Assembly: GCF_902806685.2 (NCBI RefSeq)
Contig: NC_048556.1
Location: forward strand, 5,394,001 to 5,458,000
Direction: 5' to 3'
DNA: 64,000 nucleotides
Source of the DNA: Maniola hyperantus
Taxonomy: Eukaryota > Arthropoda > Insecta > Lepidoptera > Nymphalidae
This document shows, piece by piece, positions 33,040-45,300 of the stretch. The notes under the pieces were generated by a model. That model was not told where the DNA came from, did no database searches, and saw only the letters and a list, made by a program, of their open reading frames with translations. Every line of letters begins with the position of its first letter. The stretch's first letter is position 1. Position numbers and translations under genes: made by a program.

Positions 33040-35459
33040 CATTGGTCGTCAAACTGCGGCCCCCGGGCCGCATGCGGCCCGCCGCTGGTATTTGTGCGGC
33101 CCGCGAACAAAACCAAATAATTTTATAAAAATATACTAATTATATTATAATTTATACTTAACTATTCAGAGCAATAGCACAGAATAAAATATACTAAACG
33201 GCATGGGCAGCAACTGGCGCGGGTGTAGCGGGAAGTGAGTCGAGACTCGAGAGTCGAGACGGCGCGGGCGGCGGCACTGCCCCCTCCACCCTCTGCCCGC
33301 TACCGCCGCCCGCTCGGCGGCACACAGAACTGGACGCTTGTTTCTTTTCATAGATTGCGAGTTACGTACGTATTACTAATGGCTGGAGTGTCATCAAAAA
33401 GTGCTTCCAAAAGGAAAATAGCTGATGAAAATAGGAGTTTTCAAGAAAAATGGGAGGATGAATTTTGTTTCATTAGTGGACACAAGGAAGGTACTGCTAT
33501 TTGCTTAATATGCCGCGAAACTGTTGTCGGGATTAAGCGGTACAATTTATTTCGACATTACACAAGTAAACATAGCTCGTTTACAGAGGCTTTTCCTTTG
33601 GAATCTAATGAAAGGAAGAATAAAGTAGCTCATTTGAAGCTGTCAATTCGTCGTCAACAGAATATTATGACCACAGCGGTCGGACAAAATGATGCAGTTA
33701 CAAAAGCTTCGTACCAAGTTTGTAACATTCTTGCAAAAAGGATGAAACCCTTCACTGATGCTGAATTAATTAAGGAATGCATGCTAACTATTTCGCAGAC
33801 TTTGTTCCAAAATTTCTCAAATGGTAAACAAATAATGGCAGAAGTAAAAAAACTTACGCTTTCTGAATCGACCTGTCGCCGCCGCGTTGAAGATATTTCA
33901 AAATCAATGTTTGATGCAATAATTCAAAAACTGAAAGATTGCAAATTCTTCAGTCTTGCGTGTGATTCCAGCACAGATATAACATCAATGGCCCAATGCT
34001 CATTATTTGTGCGTTACTGCACAATGGACGGGATCATAGAAGAAGATTTCCTGGCTCTCATAACCATGAAAGGTCAGACAAGAGGTATTGATTTTATGGA
34101 CGTAATAAAAGAATTAGTGGAAAAATACGATATACCTATAAGTAAATTGATATCAGTATGCACTGATGGTTGTCCGTCCATGGTGGGTGCAAATAATGGT
34201 TTGATTGCTTTAATGAAGAGAGAATGGAATTTGCCTAATTTGCTGCCCATTCACTGCTTACTGCATCAAGAAACTTTGGCATGTCAAATCTCAAATAACA
34301 AATTGAAGGATGTGATGAAAACGGTCATAAATATTATAAATTTCATTCGTGCGCGTGAACTTAACCATCGAAAATTTAAAGAACTTCTTGAAGAATTACA
34401 AGCTAATTATGGCGACGTTGTCCTGCATACTGCCGTCAGATGGTTAAGCAAAGGAAAAGTGCTAGAACGATTTTTTAATTTGAAATTTGAAATAATTCAA
34501 TTTTTACAACAAAGTGGTAAAGAATATCCCCAACTTGAAAATGATGAATGGTGGGCACTTATGGCTTTTTTGACCGATATTACACTGAAGTTTAACAATC
34601 TTAATTTAGAATTGCAGGGACCTAACAAGATAATCGGAGAAATGACGAATAAAATTTTCGCATTTGAAGCTAAACTGCAATTATACATAAGTGAGCTTGA
34701 AGCTAGAGATTTTTCTAATTTTCCTACTGTTGCTGCTCTGCGATCCGACGTATCTATTGGTGATAGTGTCTATCAAGATATGGTCCTCTTTTTGAAGGAA
34801 TATTTGGCAGAAATTCAAAAAAGATTTAATGACGTGAGAAATATTAGGAACTGTTTTATTCTTGTAGAAAACCCTTGGCATTTTGAAAATGGTGACATTA
34901 AATTATTCAGCCAGTTTGGATTTCCGAAACCACAATTGTTGAACGAAATTATAGAACTTAAATTCGACACACAACTTAAAGCCCACTTCATCGAACATCG
35001 CGAAAAGCAGGAGTACATTGAATTTTGGAGAAATGTGCCTAGCAACTATAAATGTTTACGAGACTGCGCACAATTTATTTTAACTATATTCCCTTCGACC
35101 TACCTCTGTGAGGCTTCATTTTCGAAAATGACATTTTTAAAAAATAAATATCGTAATCGCCTTTCCAGTCATTTACAAGACACCATGAGGATTTCATGTA
35201 GTCCCAAAGACGCGAACATAGAAGAAATTGTAAAAAAAATGCAACATCACAATTCGTGAAGTGTTAACTTTTTTTTTTTTACTTAAGTACCTGTTTTTCT
35301 TTGTAATAAAAATCTTGAATAAACATTTCTGTTTTTATTTAGTTACATTTACTTGCACCCGCGTTGCTAGTTTCACATACAATTCACAAGTGTGCGGCCC
35401 CCAGTACTGTCTCACATTGTCCTATGTGGCCCTTGACCAAAAAAGTGTGACGACCGCTG
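33040..35459 (+). mobile_element. Complete hAT DNA transposon
   Basis: The element is 2420 bp. Its ends are CATTGGTCGTCAAACT and, inverted, CAGCGGTCGTCACACT (13 of 16 match). Both fit the CAGNGGTTCTCAAACT-type terminus of hAT transposons. An exact 8-bp duplication GTCTAGAC flanks it (33032-33039 and 35460-35467), the length known for hAT insertions. It contains one uninterrupted transposase frame and an AATAAA at 35305 and 35318. It sits in the predicted intron of the 32217-38767 gene, in the same orientation. Confidence 0.92.
33379..35259 (+). CDS. hAT transposase with BED zinc finger
   Basis: A 626-residue protein from the ATG at 33379. The frame stays open upstream to 33235, adding 48 GC-rich residues, but the shorter start matches the ZBED/GTF2IRD2-like transposase family. 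A BED-type zinc finger uses C42, C45, H60 and H65. The RNase-H-like core shows the first acidic residue at D196 (in LACDSSTD), the second at D263 (in CTDGCPSM) and the conserved RW at 354-355. The C-terminal dimerisation part (about 545-605) contains the candidate catalytic Glu578 in LCEASFSKM and the NRLSSHLQD segment. No stop or frameshift interrupts it. The family cuts and pastes its own DNA by binding the terminal repeats in the nucleus. All expected key residues are present, so activity is possible but unproven. Similar domesticated genes exist, yet the flanking TIRs and duplication mark this one as a transposon. Confidence 0.92.
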   Translation: MAGVSSKSASKRKIADENRSFQEKWEDEFCFISGHKEGTAICLICRETVVGIKRYNLFRHYTSKHSSFTEAFPLESNERKNKVAHLKLSIRRQQNIMTTAVGQNDAVTKASYQVCNILAKRMKPFTDAELIKECMLTISQTLFQNFSNGKQIMAEVKKLTLSESTCRRRVEDISKSMFDAIIQKLKDCKFFSLACDSSTDITSMAQCSLFVRYCTMDGIIEEDFLALITMKGQTRGIDFMDVIKELVEKYDIPISKLISVCTDGCPSMVGANNGLIALMKREWNLPNLLPIHCLLHQETLACQISNNKLKDVMKTVINIINFIRARELNHRKFKELLEELQANYGDVVLHTAVRWLSKGKVLERFFNLKFEIIQFLQQSGKEYPQLENDEWWALMAFLTDITLKFNNLNLELQGPNKIIGEMTNKIFAFEAKLQLYISELEARDFSNFPTVAALRSDVSIGDSVYQDMVLFLKEYLAEIQKRFNDVRNIRNCFILVENPWHFENGDIKLFSQFGFPKPQLLNEIIELKFDTQLKAHFIEHREKQEYIEFWRNVPSNYKCLRDCAQFILTIFPSTYLCEASFSKMTFLKNKYRNRLSSHLQDTMRISCSPKDANIEEIVKKMQHHNS

Positions 35460-35504
35460 GTCTAGACAGAAGTTGAACACGTACCCATTTTTTTGTTTGA
35501 TGAT

Positions 35505-35590
35505 AATAAGCCCTTTACTGCGATCTCACTTGATAGTAAGTGACGATGCAGCTAGATGTGGGCTAACCTGGAAGAGCCTATGTTCTACAC
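35505..35590 (-). mobile_element. SINE family C, tail fragment
   Basis: TACTGCGATCTCACTTGAT, AAGTGACGATGCAGCTAGA and GGGCTAACCTGGAAG in minus orientation. Confidence 0.6.
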
Positions 35591-36150
35591 CTAACACTGC
35601 TTTTGTGCAATAAAATTTTCCGGGATGAATTAATTTGACATAATTTGTACCTACTTATGAATTCACGATAATTCAGATCGTATTTTGATATGGAAAATAC
35701 TGTTTCCATGAATACTAATGTACTTACTTACCTAGTAGGTATGATGTGCATGCTAGCGTTCGCGTCATAGTTACGAATTTTCTAAACTATTTTTCGTCTA
35801 AAGTACGTCGCAATTTGTAATTATACAGTTTAAATCAATTTATTTATAACGGCTGTCATAATAAATGCTTCATCTTTCTTCCTTTCTTGTTTGGTGGCTT
35901 TTTGTAGGTACAGACCAGCACACTTTGTCAGTCTCATATGATCAACGCGAAGACCATTAATTGACACTGTCTCAATTTTAATACCCGATACGCTCGGCGA
36001 GGCGCTTCGAATCGGCGCAAAAATAACTGTCATTTTACATGGCACACCTCTTCCAGCATACTTATATAGGGACCTACCTATTTCAGCGCAGCTCACATAA
36101 ATCTGTTTTGTTTTACTTAAAGTCTGAACAAAGTCAACGCACCCCAGCAT
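35591..36150. other. Intronic or intergenic DNA, nothing recognised
   Basis: A 106-codon minus frame at 35830-36150 has no recognisable domain and starts at the edge of the MITE at 36151. I do not consider it a gene. Confidence 0.45.
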
Positions 36151-36350
36151 GCTGATTCGCTAACTCAGTGTCCAACGTTGAATGATAGCCACCGAGCTCA
36201 TTTGACATTGGTTGATTCTACATTGCTGTTTCACTGAGTGATATTTTAAAATAATTATTCGTAAAAAACCTTCAATGCATTAAAAATAAATGTCAAATAT
36301 AAGCTCGGTGGCTATCATTAATCGTTGGACACTGAGTTAGCGAATCGCCC
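36151..36350. mobile_element. MITE, TTCGCTAACTCAGTGTCC termini
   Basis: Nearly perfect arms of about 48 bp: the left has GATTCGCTAACTCAGTGTCC and GATAGCCACCGAGCTC; the right has GAGTTAGCGAATCGCCC as the mirrored end. A shorter relative lies at 27206-27369, inserted in a Helitron-like copy. Confidence 0.85.
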
Positions 36351-36840
36351 TAATTCTCCACGGCGGCGGCGGACGGAGCAAAATTCAATATATTATCGTC
36401 AATCGTGACTGCGACTATAATTTGGTACACACATAGTATTTAGGTAGGTACCTACATCGTAGTGACACAGGTGATCACGTGGAATTCCTGTCCTGCACGT
36501 GGCAATAGCACGTTGTATTTGTTGGTGGCCGGTTTTTGAACGTATGGCATCATAACGTGACTCGGTACATCGCACGACGTAAGCTTGCGTGCTATGTGCT
36601 CTACACCTCGATTTTCTTTCTGTATTTTTATATATTCTGATTGTAGGTATCTACTATCTACTGGTACACGATCTCTAAGCTACAAATCTCTAGGCTAGCT
36701 TTAACTTTTATTGTAATATGCAATTTAAAAAAAATTGCTAGGTTCTAAGGTCTACATTTTAAGCAAACATTTTAAATTAGGTATAGGTACCTACCAATAG
36801 GTTTAGACCTGTTATCTTTTTATTTTGTGTAGGTATAATC

Positions 36841-36992
36841 TGCGACAGATCGAGATTGCAATCGGGGTATAAGGGGGGGGGGGGGCTCCGCACACCCGCA
36901 CGTCACCCGTGCTCGCCCGCACCGTGTTAGCGCGGGGGCTGTACGGGTGTTCGGGGTGTTCCTTCTCCGATAGCCATTTCAACCTGTCGCAA
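36841..36992. mobile_element. GC-rich foldback MITE (F family)
   Basis: TGCGACAGATCGAGATTGCA, a G tract, GCTCGCCCGCACCGTGTTAG and CATTTCAACCTGTCGCA. This copy carries a run of ten G. Confidence 0.85.
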
Positions 36993-37174
36993 AAATCATA
37001 ATAAATAACATCATCGAGTTACATCATCATGAAACGAAAGTTTTCATTTACCTAACTTTGTGAACAATATTTTCATCTCATTTTCTGAGTTCCAAAAAAA
37101 GTTTCGTTTGCGGCAAAATTTGTTTCTAATAATAAAGTTCTTGCTTCTGACAAGAAAATTTCTGATTCGCATAA

Positions 37175-37375
37175 CAGAACTTTTCACAAACTCATTTCCA
37201 AGCTTTCTTATCATTTAAAATAATATAATCCTTTACATTGTAATAGGATTTGTCATAAGTTTACGTTTTATGAAAACTTTGAACTTGTTGGGAGACATAT
37301 CTCCAATATATTGTCTTCAGGCCTTCAGGGTAGCTTATTATAAAAACGTACACATTTACCAATGAATTCATTGCT
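37175..37375 (-). mobile_element. CR1/Jockey LINE 3' UTR fragment
   Basis: It matches 24370-24530 (TTACATTGTAATAGGATTT, TTTACGTTTTATGAAAACTT) without the RT frame. Confidence 0.7.
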
Positions 37376-37769
37376 ATGTAAACGAATGAATTCTTAAAAA
37401 CTAATATTTTAAACATTTTTATTTAAATTAGGTAAATGTATGTTAGTGATTAACTCTAGCCGTTCTAGGTCATAGACTTGGAAACTTTCAAAATCTGTAA
37501 AGACGTGTCGAATGGTCGAGTGAACTGTGAACAGATCATGCAGTAGTTCAATGCCGTTTGCCGAGAGAGTGGATCTAGCTAACTAGACGTACTAATTATA
37601 CATTGTTTTTGTTGGTCAACCTTGAGTAAAAAATTGTCAAGAATATCAAGACAGTTTAACAGTTTAATTTTATCCATAACATCAATTTATATTAATAATT
37701 GATATATCCTTCGTCCTAATGGTTTAAAAAGAGCCATTATACATTTTCTATGGGTAGGCAGGAAGCGTC

Positions 37770-37905
37770 AGGAAGGTCGACGGTTCAAATCCCGCCCGTT
37801 GCACTATTGTAGTACCTACTCCTAGCACAAGCTTGACGCTTAATTGGAGAGGAAAGGGGAATATTAGACATTTAATATGGCTAATATTCTTTTTTTTTTT
37901 TAAAT
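37770..37905 (+). mobile_element. SINE family B, 5' truncated
   Basis: Starts within the tRNA-like part (AGGTCGACGGTTCAAATCCC) and runs to the T-rich/A-tail boundary (GGGGAATATTAGACATTTAA). Confidence 0.8.
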
Positions 37906-38378
37906 TTAGATGAGTATAGTAAATACAGTAGCAGTAATAGGATTGATCATTTATTGGAACCCGGAGTTCTCAGTTTGATTAGTTTCGGTTTCGGTTTATT
38001 ACAGGCAAAAGAGTTCCAGGTCGCCTATAACGTTGGTGGTTTGACGATAATTTAAGGGCTTAGTAACCCGAAAATAAAAGAAGCGGCTTTAAATAGAGAA
38101 GTTTTTGGCGTGATGACCGCCAAGTTTTGTTTCGAAGAAGGCACATGACGGTGATCATGAGTTGATGATGATGGTAGAGTTCTTAGAGTGAGCTTAATTC
38201 GACCTGAACACCGCACCTCAGATGATTATGAAATAAAATTAAAATCGACTATTTTGTGCTGTTTCAGCTTTCTTGATTACTACATCTACATTCTACACCC
38301 AATAATTTATATTTAACTAAATTTTTGTCTATTTACTTGAATAAACCAAATATTAATAAAGCTTTTCCGTTGTTACAG

Positions 38379-38767
38379 GATCTCACTTAGCCCGTCTACG
38401 TGAGGCCAGGCGCCTTCAAAGGTTGCAATGGTTGGCCTCGCCGACACCGGCCGAGGAAGCTCCGGCACCATCCGCGCCCGTACCCGTCCCGGTACCTCAA
38501 GCGGCCGTCGACAAGGCCACCCAAAACCGGGTCATCCTTGAACTAGCGTGGAAAACCATTGCCTTAATGCAAAAAAATAGGCTCATCCAACAGAAAATTG
38601 TCGCCCTACAGAAGGAGACTTCTGAATTTGTAGCTTCGGTCATGAGCAATCCTGAGAATCGGCGGCGATACTTGGAACATGTCCGACTATACGGCGCTGG
38701 CCTCATTACCTTGCAGCCAACAGAGGGAGCACGGAATTTCCCCTTAAAAATAGAGCCTAAAGATTAA
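38379..38767 (+). CDS. Terminal coding exon of an unrecognised 140-aa protein
   Basis: A TTACAG acceptor is followed by an open frame to TAA at 38765-38767. Codon use is GC-rich and unlike the AT-rich surroundings. Joined to 32217-32250 it gives 140 residues. Residues 1-30 are strongly basic (HLARLREARRLQRLQ). Residues 31-55 are an Ala/Pro linker with PVPVPVP. Residues 57-100 form a predicted helix or coiled coil (LAWKTIALMQKNRLIQQKI). The end LKIEPKD has a SUMO-consensus-like LKIE at Lys135. I do not recognise the family. The composition suggests a nuclear protein, perhaps DNA- or chromatin-associated, but that is inference. The frame is open upstream to the acceptor, so this is not the first exon. 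It is strongly exon-like; the full gene model is less certain. Confidence 0.72.
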
Positions 38768-39446
38768 AAAGTGAATGATGTTGATTACGAGTACTGTCTT
38801 GTAAATTGAGACTAGGACGTAGCTTTTCAGTTGACAATTTTCTGAACACAAAAAGGCGCAGAGTTACAAAATCATCTTCCACTCTTTGCGTTCAGGCAAG
38901 TCCTGAATGTGCTCAAGACTTGCATCGCCCCGTCGTCGTAATGCAAATACTGCAAATGATGACCTTGACAGCTGCTAATTTCACTTACGGTTGTGATGAA
39001 AACAATGTTTGTAACTTTACGTACCTACCTAACTTTGAAGTTAGCAGGACTTGTCTAGACAGGCAAAACTGTTCGTCGAGTCTAAACTAACATGACGGGA
39101 TTTGTAATAAGACCGAGTGAATGTGTGAATGTATGGGAATGAGTTTAGTTTTTAAATTAATTTGTGGTACCTATTTATAACGTTTGGTTGAATTTTTGTC
39201 ATGATTAATATTGTGATATTTTTTTGCGAAGACGATAATTAGTGATTTACCTCTTAAGAGTTATTTTATTTAAGTACTTATTGGCGAAGGTAAAATGTAT
39301 CGAAAATACGTTATTTCTAGCATCGGATTTCTGATTAATACCTACTTATTATCCAATTGTGATCAATAATAATTAAACCCACTATTATTAAAAACGCAGA
39401 AACAAAACGACGCGACGCGGTTTTTCTAAAATGTTACAAAGTATAG
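38768..39446 (+). other. Probable 3' UTR of the preceding gene
   Basis: Free of recognisable repeats. A 94-codon frame at 38806-39090 has no domain and I consider it untranslated. The 3' UTR may extend further. Confidence 0.4.
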
Positions 39447-39598
39447 TCGACAGGTCGAGATGGCTATCGGGGTATGAGGCGGGGGACGCCCAGCACTCCC
39501 GTACGTTATCCGCGCTATCTCGCACCGGGTTTATAGCGCAGGGGCTGTGTGGGTGTGCGGGCGTCCCTACCCCGATTGTCATGTCGACCTGTCGCGTC
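39447..39598. mobile_element. GC-rich foldback MITE (F family)
   Basis: GTCGACAGGTCGAGATGGCT and CCGATTGTCATGTCGACCTG frame the GC-rich core. It is the only clear transposon between 38.8 and 42.0 kb. Confidence 0.85.
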
Positions 39599-42069
39599 CA
39601 GGTATATTAAAATTTATCTCCACGGCTAGATACCTACTTAGATATTCTATGGAACAAAGGACTAGAGAATAATTTTAGTAAATATTATGTCGGTTGTGTA
39701 GATTAAATTAAATATCCTTCATAACATTTTAGAAAATATAGCAAGAAGCCTTGAGGCTTGCACAAAAATGTCAGCAAGTGACAACGGATTGCGATTCATT
39801 ACACTGTTGGTACAGTTCTTGCAATTCACGAAGGCGAGTGAACTTTACTTGTGGTTACATCGTTTACAAGGGCATTGTGTAAGTGTGCGTGCATGTCGGA
39901 CAAACCAGTCGCGAGCAAGCGCTCGCAAACGCACACATTTACTGTATCTTACTTATACCGATACAACTTAAACACAAGCATAAGCCACTCGCCCTCGTGA
40001 AATGCTATGCTATATCAAAGTACGACGTTTGTGGTGTCGATATTTTGGTAGACGTTTTTCTTTTTTACCTTCCAGCAATAATATTTAAATGCAGTGTCTT
40101 ATTTAAAAACGTTGTGGCTAATATAGGAAACCTTGTTGTAAACTATTGAGGTTGTTATTTACGAGGCTGTTAATGTATCTAGATTTATCTTCGTATCCCC
40201 TATTATATTGTATTATAAATTACCTATAATATAAAGAAAATTGTACCTATATTCTTATAAAAGACAGACGTAGGACGAAGAAAAACCTAGTCAGAGACTA
40301 AAATTCCAAGGAAACAAGGTACATACCTAAAATTTAGGTCCTAAATGGTTTAACGTTTAGTCTTTACCGTCTCAATTATTTTCGTAGATAAAATATTACT
40401 TTAATTACTTAAATAATTAATAATTGGGTATATTTAAATCTTTGTCGAATGTGTAACGTTATGAAATGGGAATAAGGTAGGTAGTTAATTTGTGAAAATC
40501 AATAGGTACGCTTTTGAATTATCCAGACTCAAAATGGCAAGAACCCAAAGCCGGGACAGTTGTAAAAAAATTTGAAATACACTACCTACCTTTGAAAATG
40601 GAATATTTCGATCTACCCACATCTTATTATTAGCTTTGAAGTTTGAACAATATTAACAATCAGCTTTATAAAAGACCCTATACACTTTGCGACTTCTAAA
40701 GATTCGCCTTATTGTAATTTAAAATTATATTTATTGTGAATTTGTCGTGTTTAATCTGGGTTTATTAAATTAGGATAATACAGTGAGCTGATAATGAAAA
40801 ATACTCATAGTTAAAGAATAACAATAAAATAAATCACTTAATTTATCAGTTAGTTACTTTTTATTGTAAGAAGGATTCTTTTCTTTAGATTTTATGATTA
40901 ATTAGTAATCATGTAGATGTTTTTAAGATTCAATTTTATTAAAACCTAGAAAGCATTTAATAGTTTTTAGATGACTGGCACTAGATCTACCAAAACCTGT
41001 GTTCATTTTGCCTACATAGTTTCTAGATAGATGATTGTTGATGACACATTCACAAAATTTAATTATTATTATACTTAAGAATTTTTGTATAACTGCACCT
41101 TAATTTTGTGACTTAGAAGTGGAACTAAATAATCACCTACTTATGCCTGTATAAAACAGAGAGAATGTAATAATAAAATACATTTTACAAATTAAAGTAA
41201 TAGATTTATCTTGAATTTAAATACAAAAACGTGTATTTTCTCAGTCTGCAATAAATACTTTACCTATTACTTACATTAAAGGATATCATAATTATATTTA
41301 GTACTTACATTTATTTTTTTTCGCTGACCATTGAAGAAATATTTGATATAATTACCTACCTACTATGTATAAATTATATTAATATTTTCTATTCCAAATG
41401 CTATGCCAAAGTTCTAAGTCAATTCTCTTTAAAATTGCCCGAAATTGTATGAGCCGTGAATGATATCCTTTGCGAACTACGTGTACATTAGTACTTTTTC
41501 CTTGAAGTTACGCCTAATTTGATTAGTAACATCCAAGATCCATTAGTTACTACGTAAATAAAAATATTTTTGAATTAAAGTTTCTGAATTTTTTCAGGTA
41601 AATCTGTACAAGTGTAAACGTAGCTTTATAGAATAGGGTCTTGGACTGTAGTAATAAAAAAATGTAAATTTTTTGTATAGTGGTAGTTTATGGGGCTAGA
41701 ATTCATTAATCTACATTCCAAGACCCTATTTATGTTAAAATTCCTGAAAGTATTATTGCACGTAATAAAGTCAATAACCAACTTCGACAAGTATTAATAT
41801 TGTAATTTTAAATGCACAACACATCCTAATGTCTAATTTTAAGATATCCTAAAGTTTTTACGCTTAAAATTTGTTTTCTATTTATTATGGGTAAAAATTT
41901 TTAGTTGTTATTTTGAAAATAAACTAGTCTAAATGATTAATAATACATAAAAAAATTTTTTTCTCTTCCCTAGTATAAAATCTTTTTGCGAACAGCGATG
42001 GGTGAATCACCAAGGCCATACAAGGCAAAAATATATAAAAGGTAATATTTAAGCTCTTAGCTATTGAAG
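39599..42069. other. AT-rich, almost repeat-free DNA
   Basis: No gene is supported. Candidate polyadenylation signals (AATAAAATA near 41170) could end the 38379 transcript. An imperfect foldback with 14-bp perfect ends AATAGGGTCTTGGA (41632-41645 and 41717-41730) is present. The low repeat density contrasts with 1-32 kb. Confidence 0.5.
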
Positions 42070-42318
42070 CGGTGATAATATTCTTGTGAAAACCTTGGTC
42101 CTAGCGTGCTAGGTTCGATCCCGCGCACGCACCTCTAACTTTTCGGACCTATCACTTGCTTTAACGGTGAAGGAAAACATCGTGAGGAAACTTCTCAACG
42201 GGCGGTGTGTGAAATCTCCAATCCGCACTTGGCCAGCATGGTGGACTATGGCGAAACCGTTGTCATTCTGAGAGGAGACCCGTTCTCATTAGTGAGCCGG
42301 TGATGGAATAATGATGAT
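42070..42318 (+). mobile_element. SINE, family A
   Basis: B-box GGTTCGATCCCG, TTTAACGGTGAAGGAAAACA, AATCCGCACTTGGCCAGCAT and GAGCCGGTGATGG mark the copy. The A-box region is degraded. Confidence 0.75.
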
Positions 42319-45300
42319 CAAAATAAAGAATTGCAGCTGCTGAAAAAGTATAGCTTTGATAAGAATCAAAACTCCCTCGGCTAAAGCGTAGCACAAAAAC
42401 AAGCTAAATATACCAGCTATTCACAGTTCAGCATGCAAGACGCCCGTACCGGCCATTTAGTCGAAGCAGTCGCTCCATAGTCTGCAGAGCAGCCGACCAT
42501 ACATCCAACCATTATCATCGATTTACAACAACTCTGCCTAGGTAATATAAGTTTTACACGTCAAGCCGCTCACTCACCGCTCTACCTACCTACTAACAAT
42601 ACTAGATAGACTACGCGGGATAATTTGGCGAGTTTATGTGCATCGTGAACACGCAAAGGTACCTTATAAAGTATTAAGTATACTACCTTTAGTAATTTCT
42701 ACAGTAAATTTCGTCTTGCTGACGTTTTCTATGAAATATTTCAATAAAAAATGGGACGCTTACACGTCTTGGTCAATATAGCGTATGAGGGTAGGTAACA
42801 AGATACTAAGTACCTACCTTTGTTCAAGAAAAATATCTCGACTCTAGTATCATAAGGTCGGATGTGGATTTTTGCTACTTTTCAGGAGAGCCAAAACAAA
42901 AATGCTAGGGAAATCGGCTCATAATTTCTTAACTACTAGAGATACAATTTCAGTTGTTTTTGTAATATTTAACACTTAACTGTACCTATCATTAACCATT
43001 ACTAGAAATACTTTATCATTAATAAATAAAATATAAACTCACAATTTCTTCAAAATGGACGATATGCGACTTTATGCTGGTAATATTCGTAACTGTGCTA
43101 AAAAATTGTGTGCATAAGTTGTAAACCGACTTTATGGCTGCAATTTTTACTATTACAAATTTGAAATAAAAGTCGGATCTATTACTTAATATTTCATAAT
43201 AGGTACGTCTTAACTGATTATACATAAGTAATATTCGGACAAAAGATCACAGTAGTTATCTCACAAAAATCATGTAGGAGTTTTGTGAGATAGCAACAAT
43301 GTACCTATCTGATTTTTCTGAAACTGATTAGTTAGATCTGAAACATAATAATTGCATTCACCTGATAGTCTGACCATTGCATCCGTGTAAACCTTGTGAC
43401 TTCTGAATGAATGAAAATAACATTTACAAATTCACAAATAAAGCCCATTAATTAAAAACAACGGCCAAAAATTGGAAAAAAAATTACAAAGTAATTAGAA
43501 ACCTACAGTGGGCCAAACATTTTTTGTGGAATTGCATACATGACGGTTACATCAATATAGAAATCTAAAACATGCCAACATAGCCTGATTTTCCTTATAA
43601 TGATTAGGTACATAAAGTAAGAATGGAGGTCAGCAGGTGCCTACTGCAAAAGTTGGTTATATTTTACAGTGGATAATGGTTTCTAATTATGTCGTATATT
43701 GGGCGAAAGCGGGGAAGAATTTTAAGTTTATATGTACCTATAACATACTAATGAAATACAAAAAAGTCTTCTTTAAAGTAGTTTTTATAAAAAAATAACA
43801 CCCAGCATTATTGCGTTAGTTGTAGCCAGGTAATATATTCCGAAATCTGAAAATCCCCGCCGTTCTTATTTTTTTTTTTTGATATAACAAACGGTCCTGA
43901 TATATCACCTTTGTAAAGGGATGTGGTCTTTAAAAATATGTTGTAGTGCCAAATCAAACTTATCAAAAAGTTTTGTTTCCTTCGCATGTTCTTGTAAACT
44001 GTGACCAATCTCTTAGTTTAGTAATCTGCATTGTTTTCAGCTGTTCCCTTTTTTTCTATTTGTGCATGGATTACATCTTACTCCACGTAGGTACATTTTG
44101 TATTTTAGCATAAAGCTTGTGATTTATCATCTTTAAGTGTGGTAATCCTTATAATAATCATAAGTAAGCCATAACGATTATCATGCTCCGATTATGACCG
44201 ACACAATTATCAGACCACAAAGTCAATTCTTCAACAATTTCGAGAATACTTTGTTTCTTCTCTAGTAGATTAATGAAATAAGACAAGATACTGTTTTATT
44301 CCTTCCGCTGCAGCTGATGTTTTCAGACCACATTAAAGTAGCAACACTGCTGGTAGCATCATGAATCGTTTTTAAGGTGCAGAAACTACGCAGGTATAAG
44401 GATTTACTGTTAGTCAAACCCGGCATTGCCACTTTTGTAATAAAAAAAATACTTTCTGCTTTCTTGAAAATTCCATTGCTTCTGTTTCGACTGTTCTTTT
44501 TAACAGATACTTATTTAAACTGTTTCTTTCGTGTTTTAGTTAAGTTTTTTTATTTTTTTACTTTCACTTTTATTAGTTGTTTAATTAATAAATTAATTTA
44601 TACTACATTTATATTTAAATTAACATAATCTAAAGCTTCCTATAATTAGGTATGTTTCGTTAGAATCACTATCATCACATATTGTAGGTGCCTTATAATT
44701 TCTGCTCTCGATTAATATCAAATTCGGTCGATTATAAGACGGGTAAAGAAGAAAAAAATTGATTAGGTACTCTAATTTTTTAAGGCTACCTTAAAAACTA
44801 GGACAATAAATTTTTGAACTGTGATTCATAAAAAACACCATAAATGCACGGTTTTTTGCTTAGTGGGGTTTTATTATAATATATGTTTAGATTTCCATGG
44901 TGTGATTTTCGTGGTCCTAAAAGATTTTCTAGTCTACATTTTCAAAATGTCTTCAGCTTTATTCTGGCTCTTTACTTTTTTCCCGCAGTTTAGTCCAAAA
45001 TTTTGGTGAAATAGGATGGATCTCTTACCTATTAATCACATCAACTTTAATGTAGTCACAAACAAAAAGCTTTATTTCAACTTACTTCCATGAATTTTAT
45101 TGCAAAATTATTTATATTACAAGGCAAAAAGTCTTAAATGATTCACAGTCCAAATATTAATACAAAAAATTCGAAGCATAACATCTGTTGTGATTTTACC
45201 TAACAAAATTATTACATATTTTAGAAGCAGAAGTGCGTAACTGCAGTACCAGCTAGTATTACAAATAAACTTATTTCGTAGCATAATGGTCGAACTCAAA

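Noticed and set aside
33235..33378. 48-residue N-terminal extension of the hAT transposase
   Set aside because: It is GC-rich, low complexity (Arg, Ala, Pro) and precedes the family-typical start at 33379, so it is more likely 5' UTR.
35830..36150. 106-codon minus frame
   Set aside because: It begins at the edge of a MITE and shows no domain or splice structure.
38806..39090. 94-codon frame after the 38379 exon, with several Cys
   Set aside because: It lies in the probable 3' UTR, in another frame, with no acceptor that would place it in a coding exon and no recognisable family.
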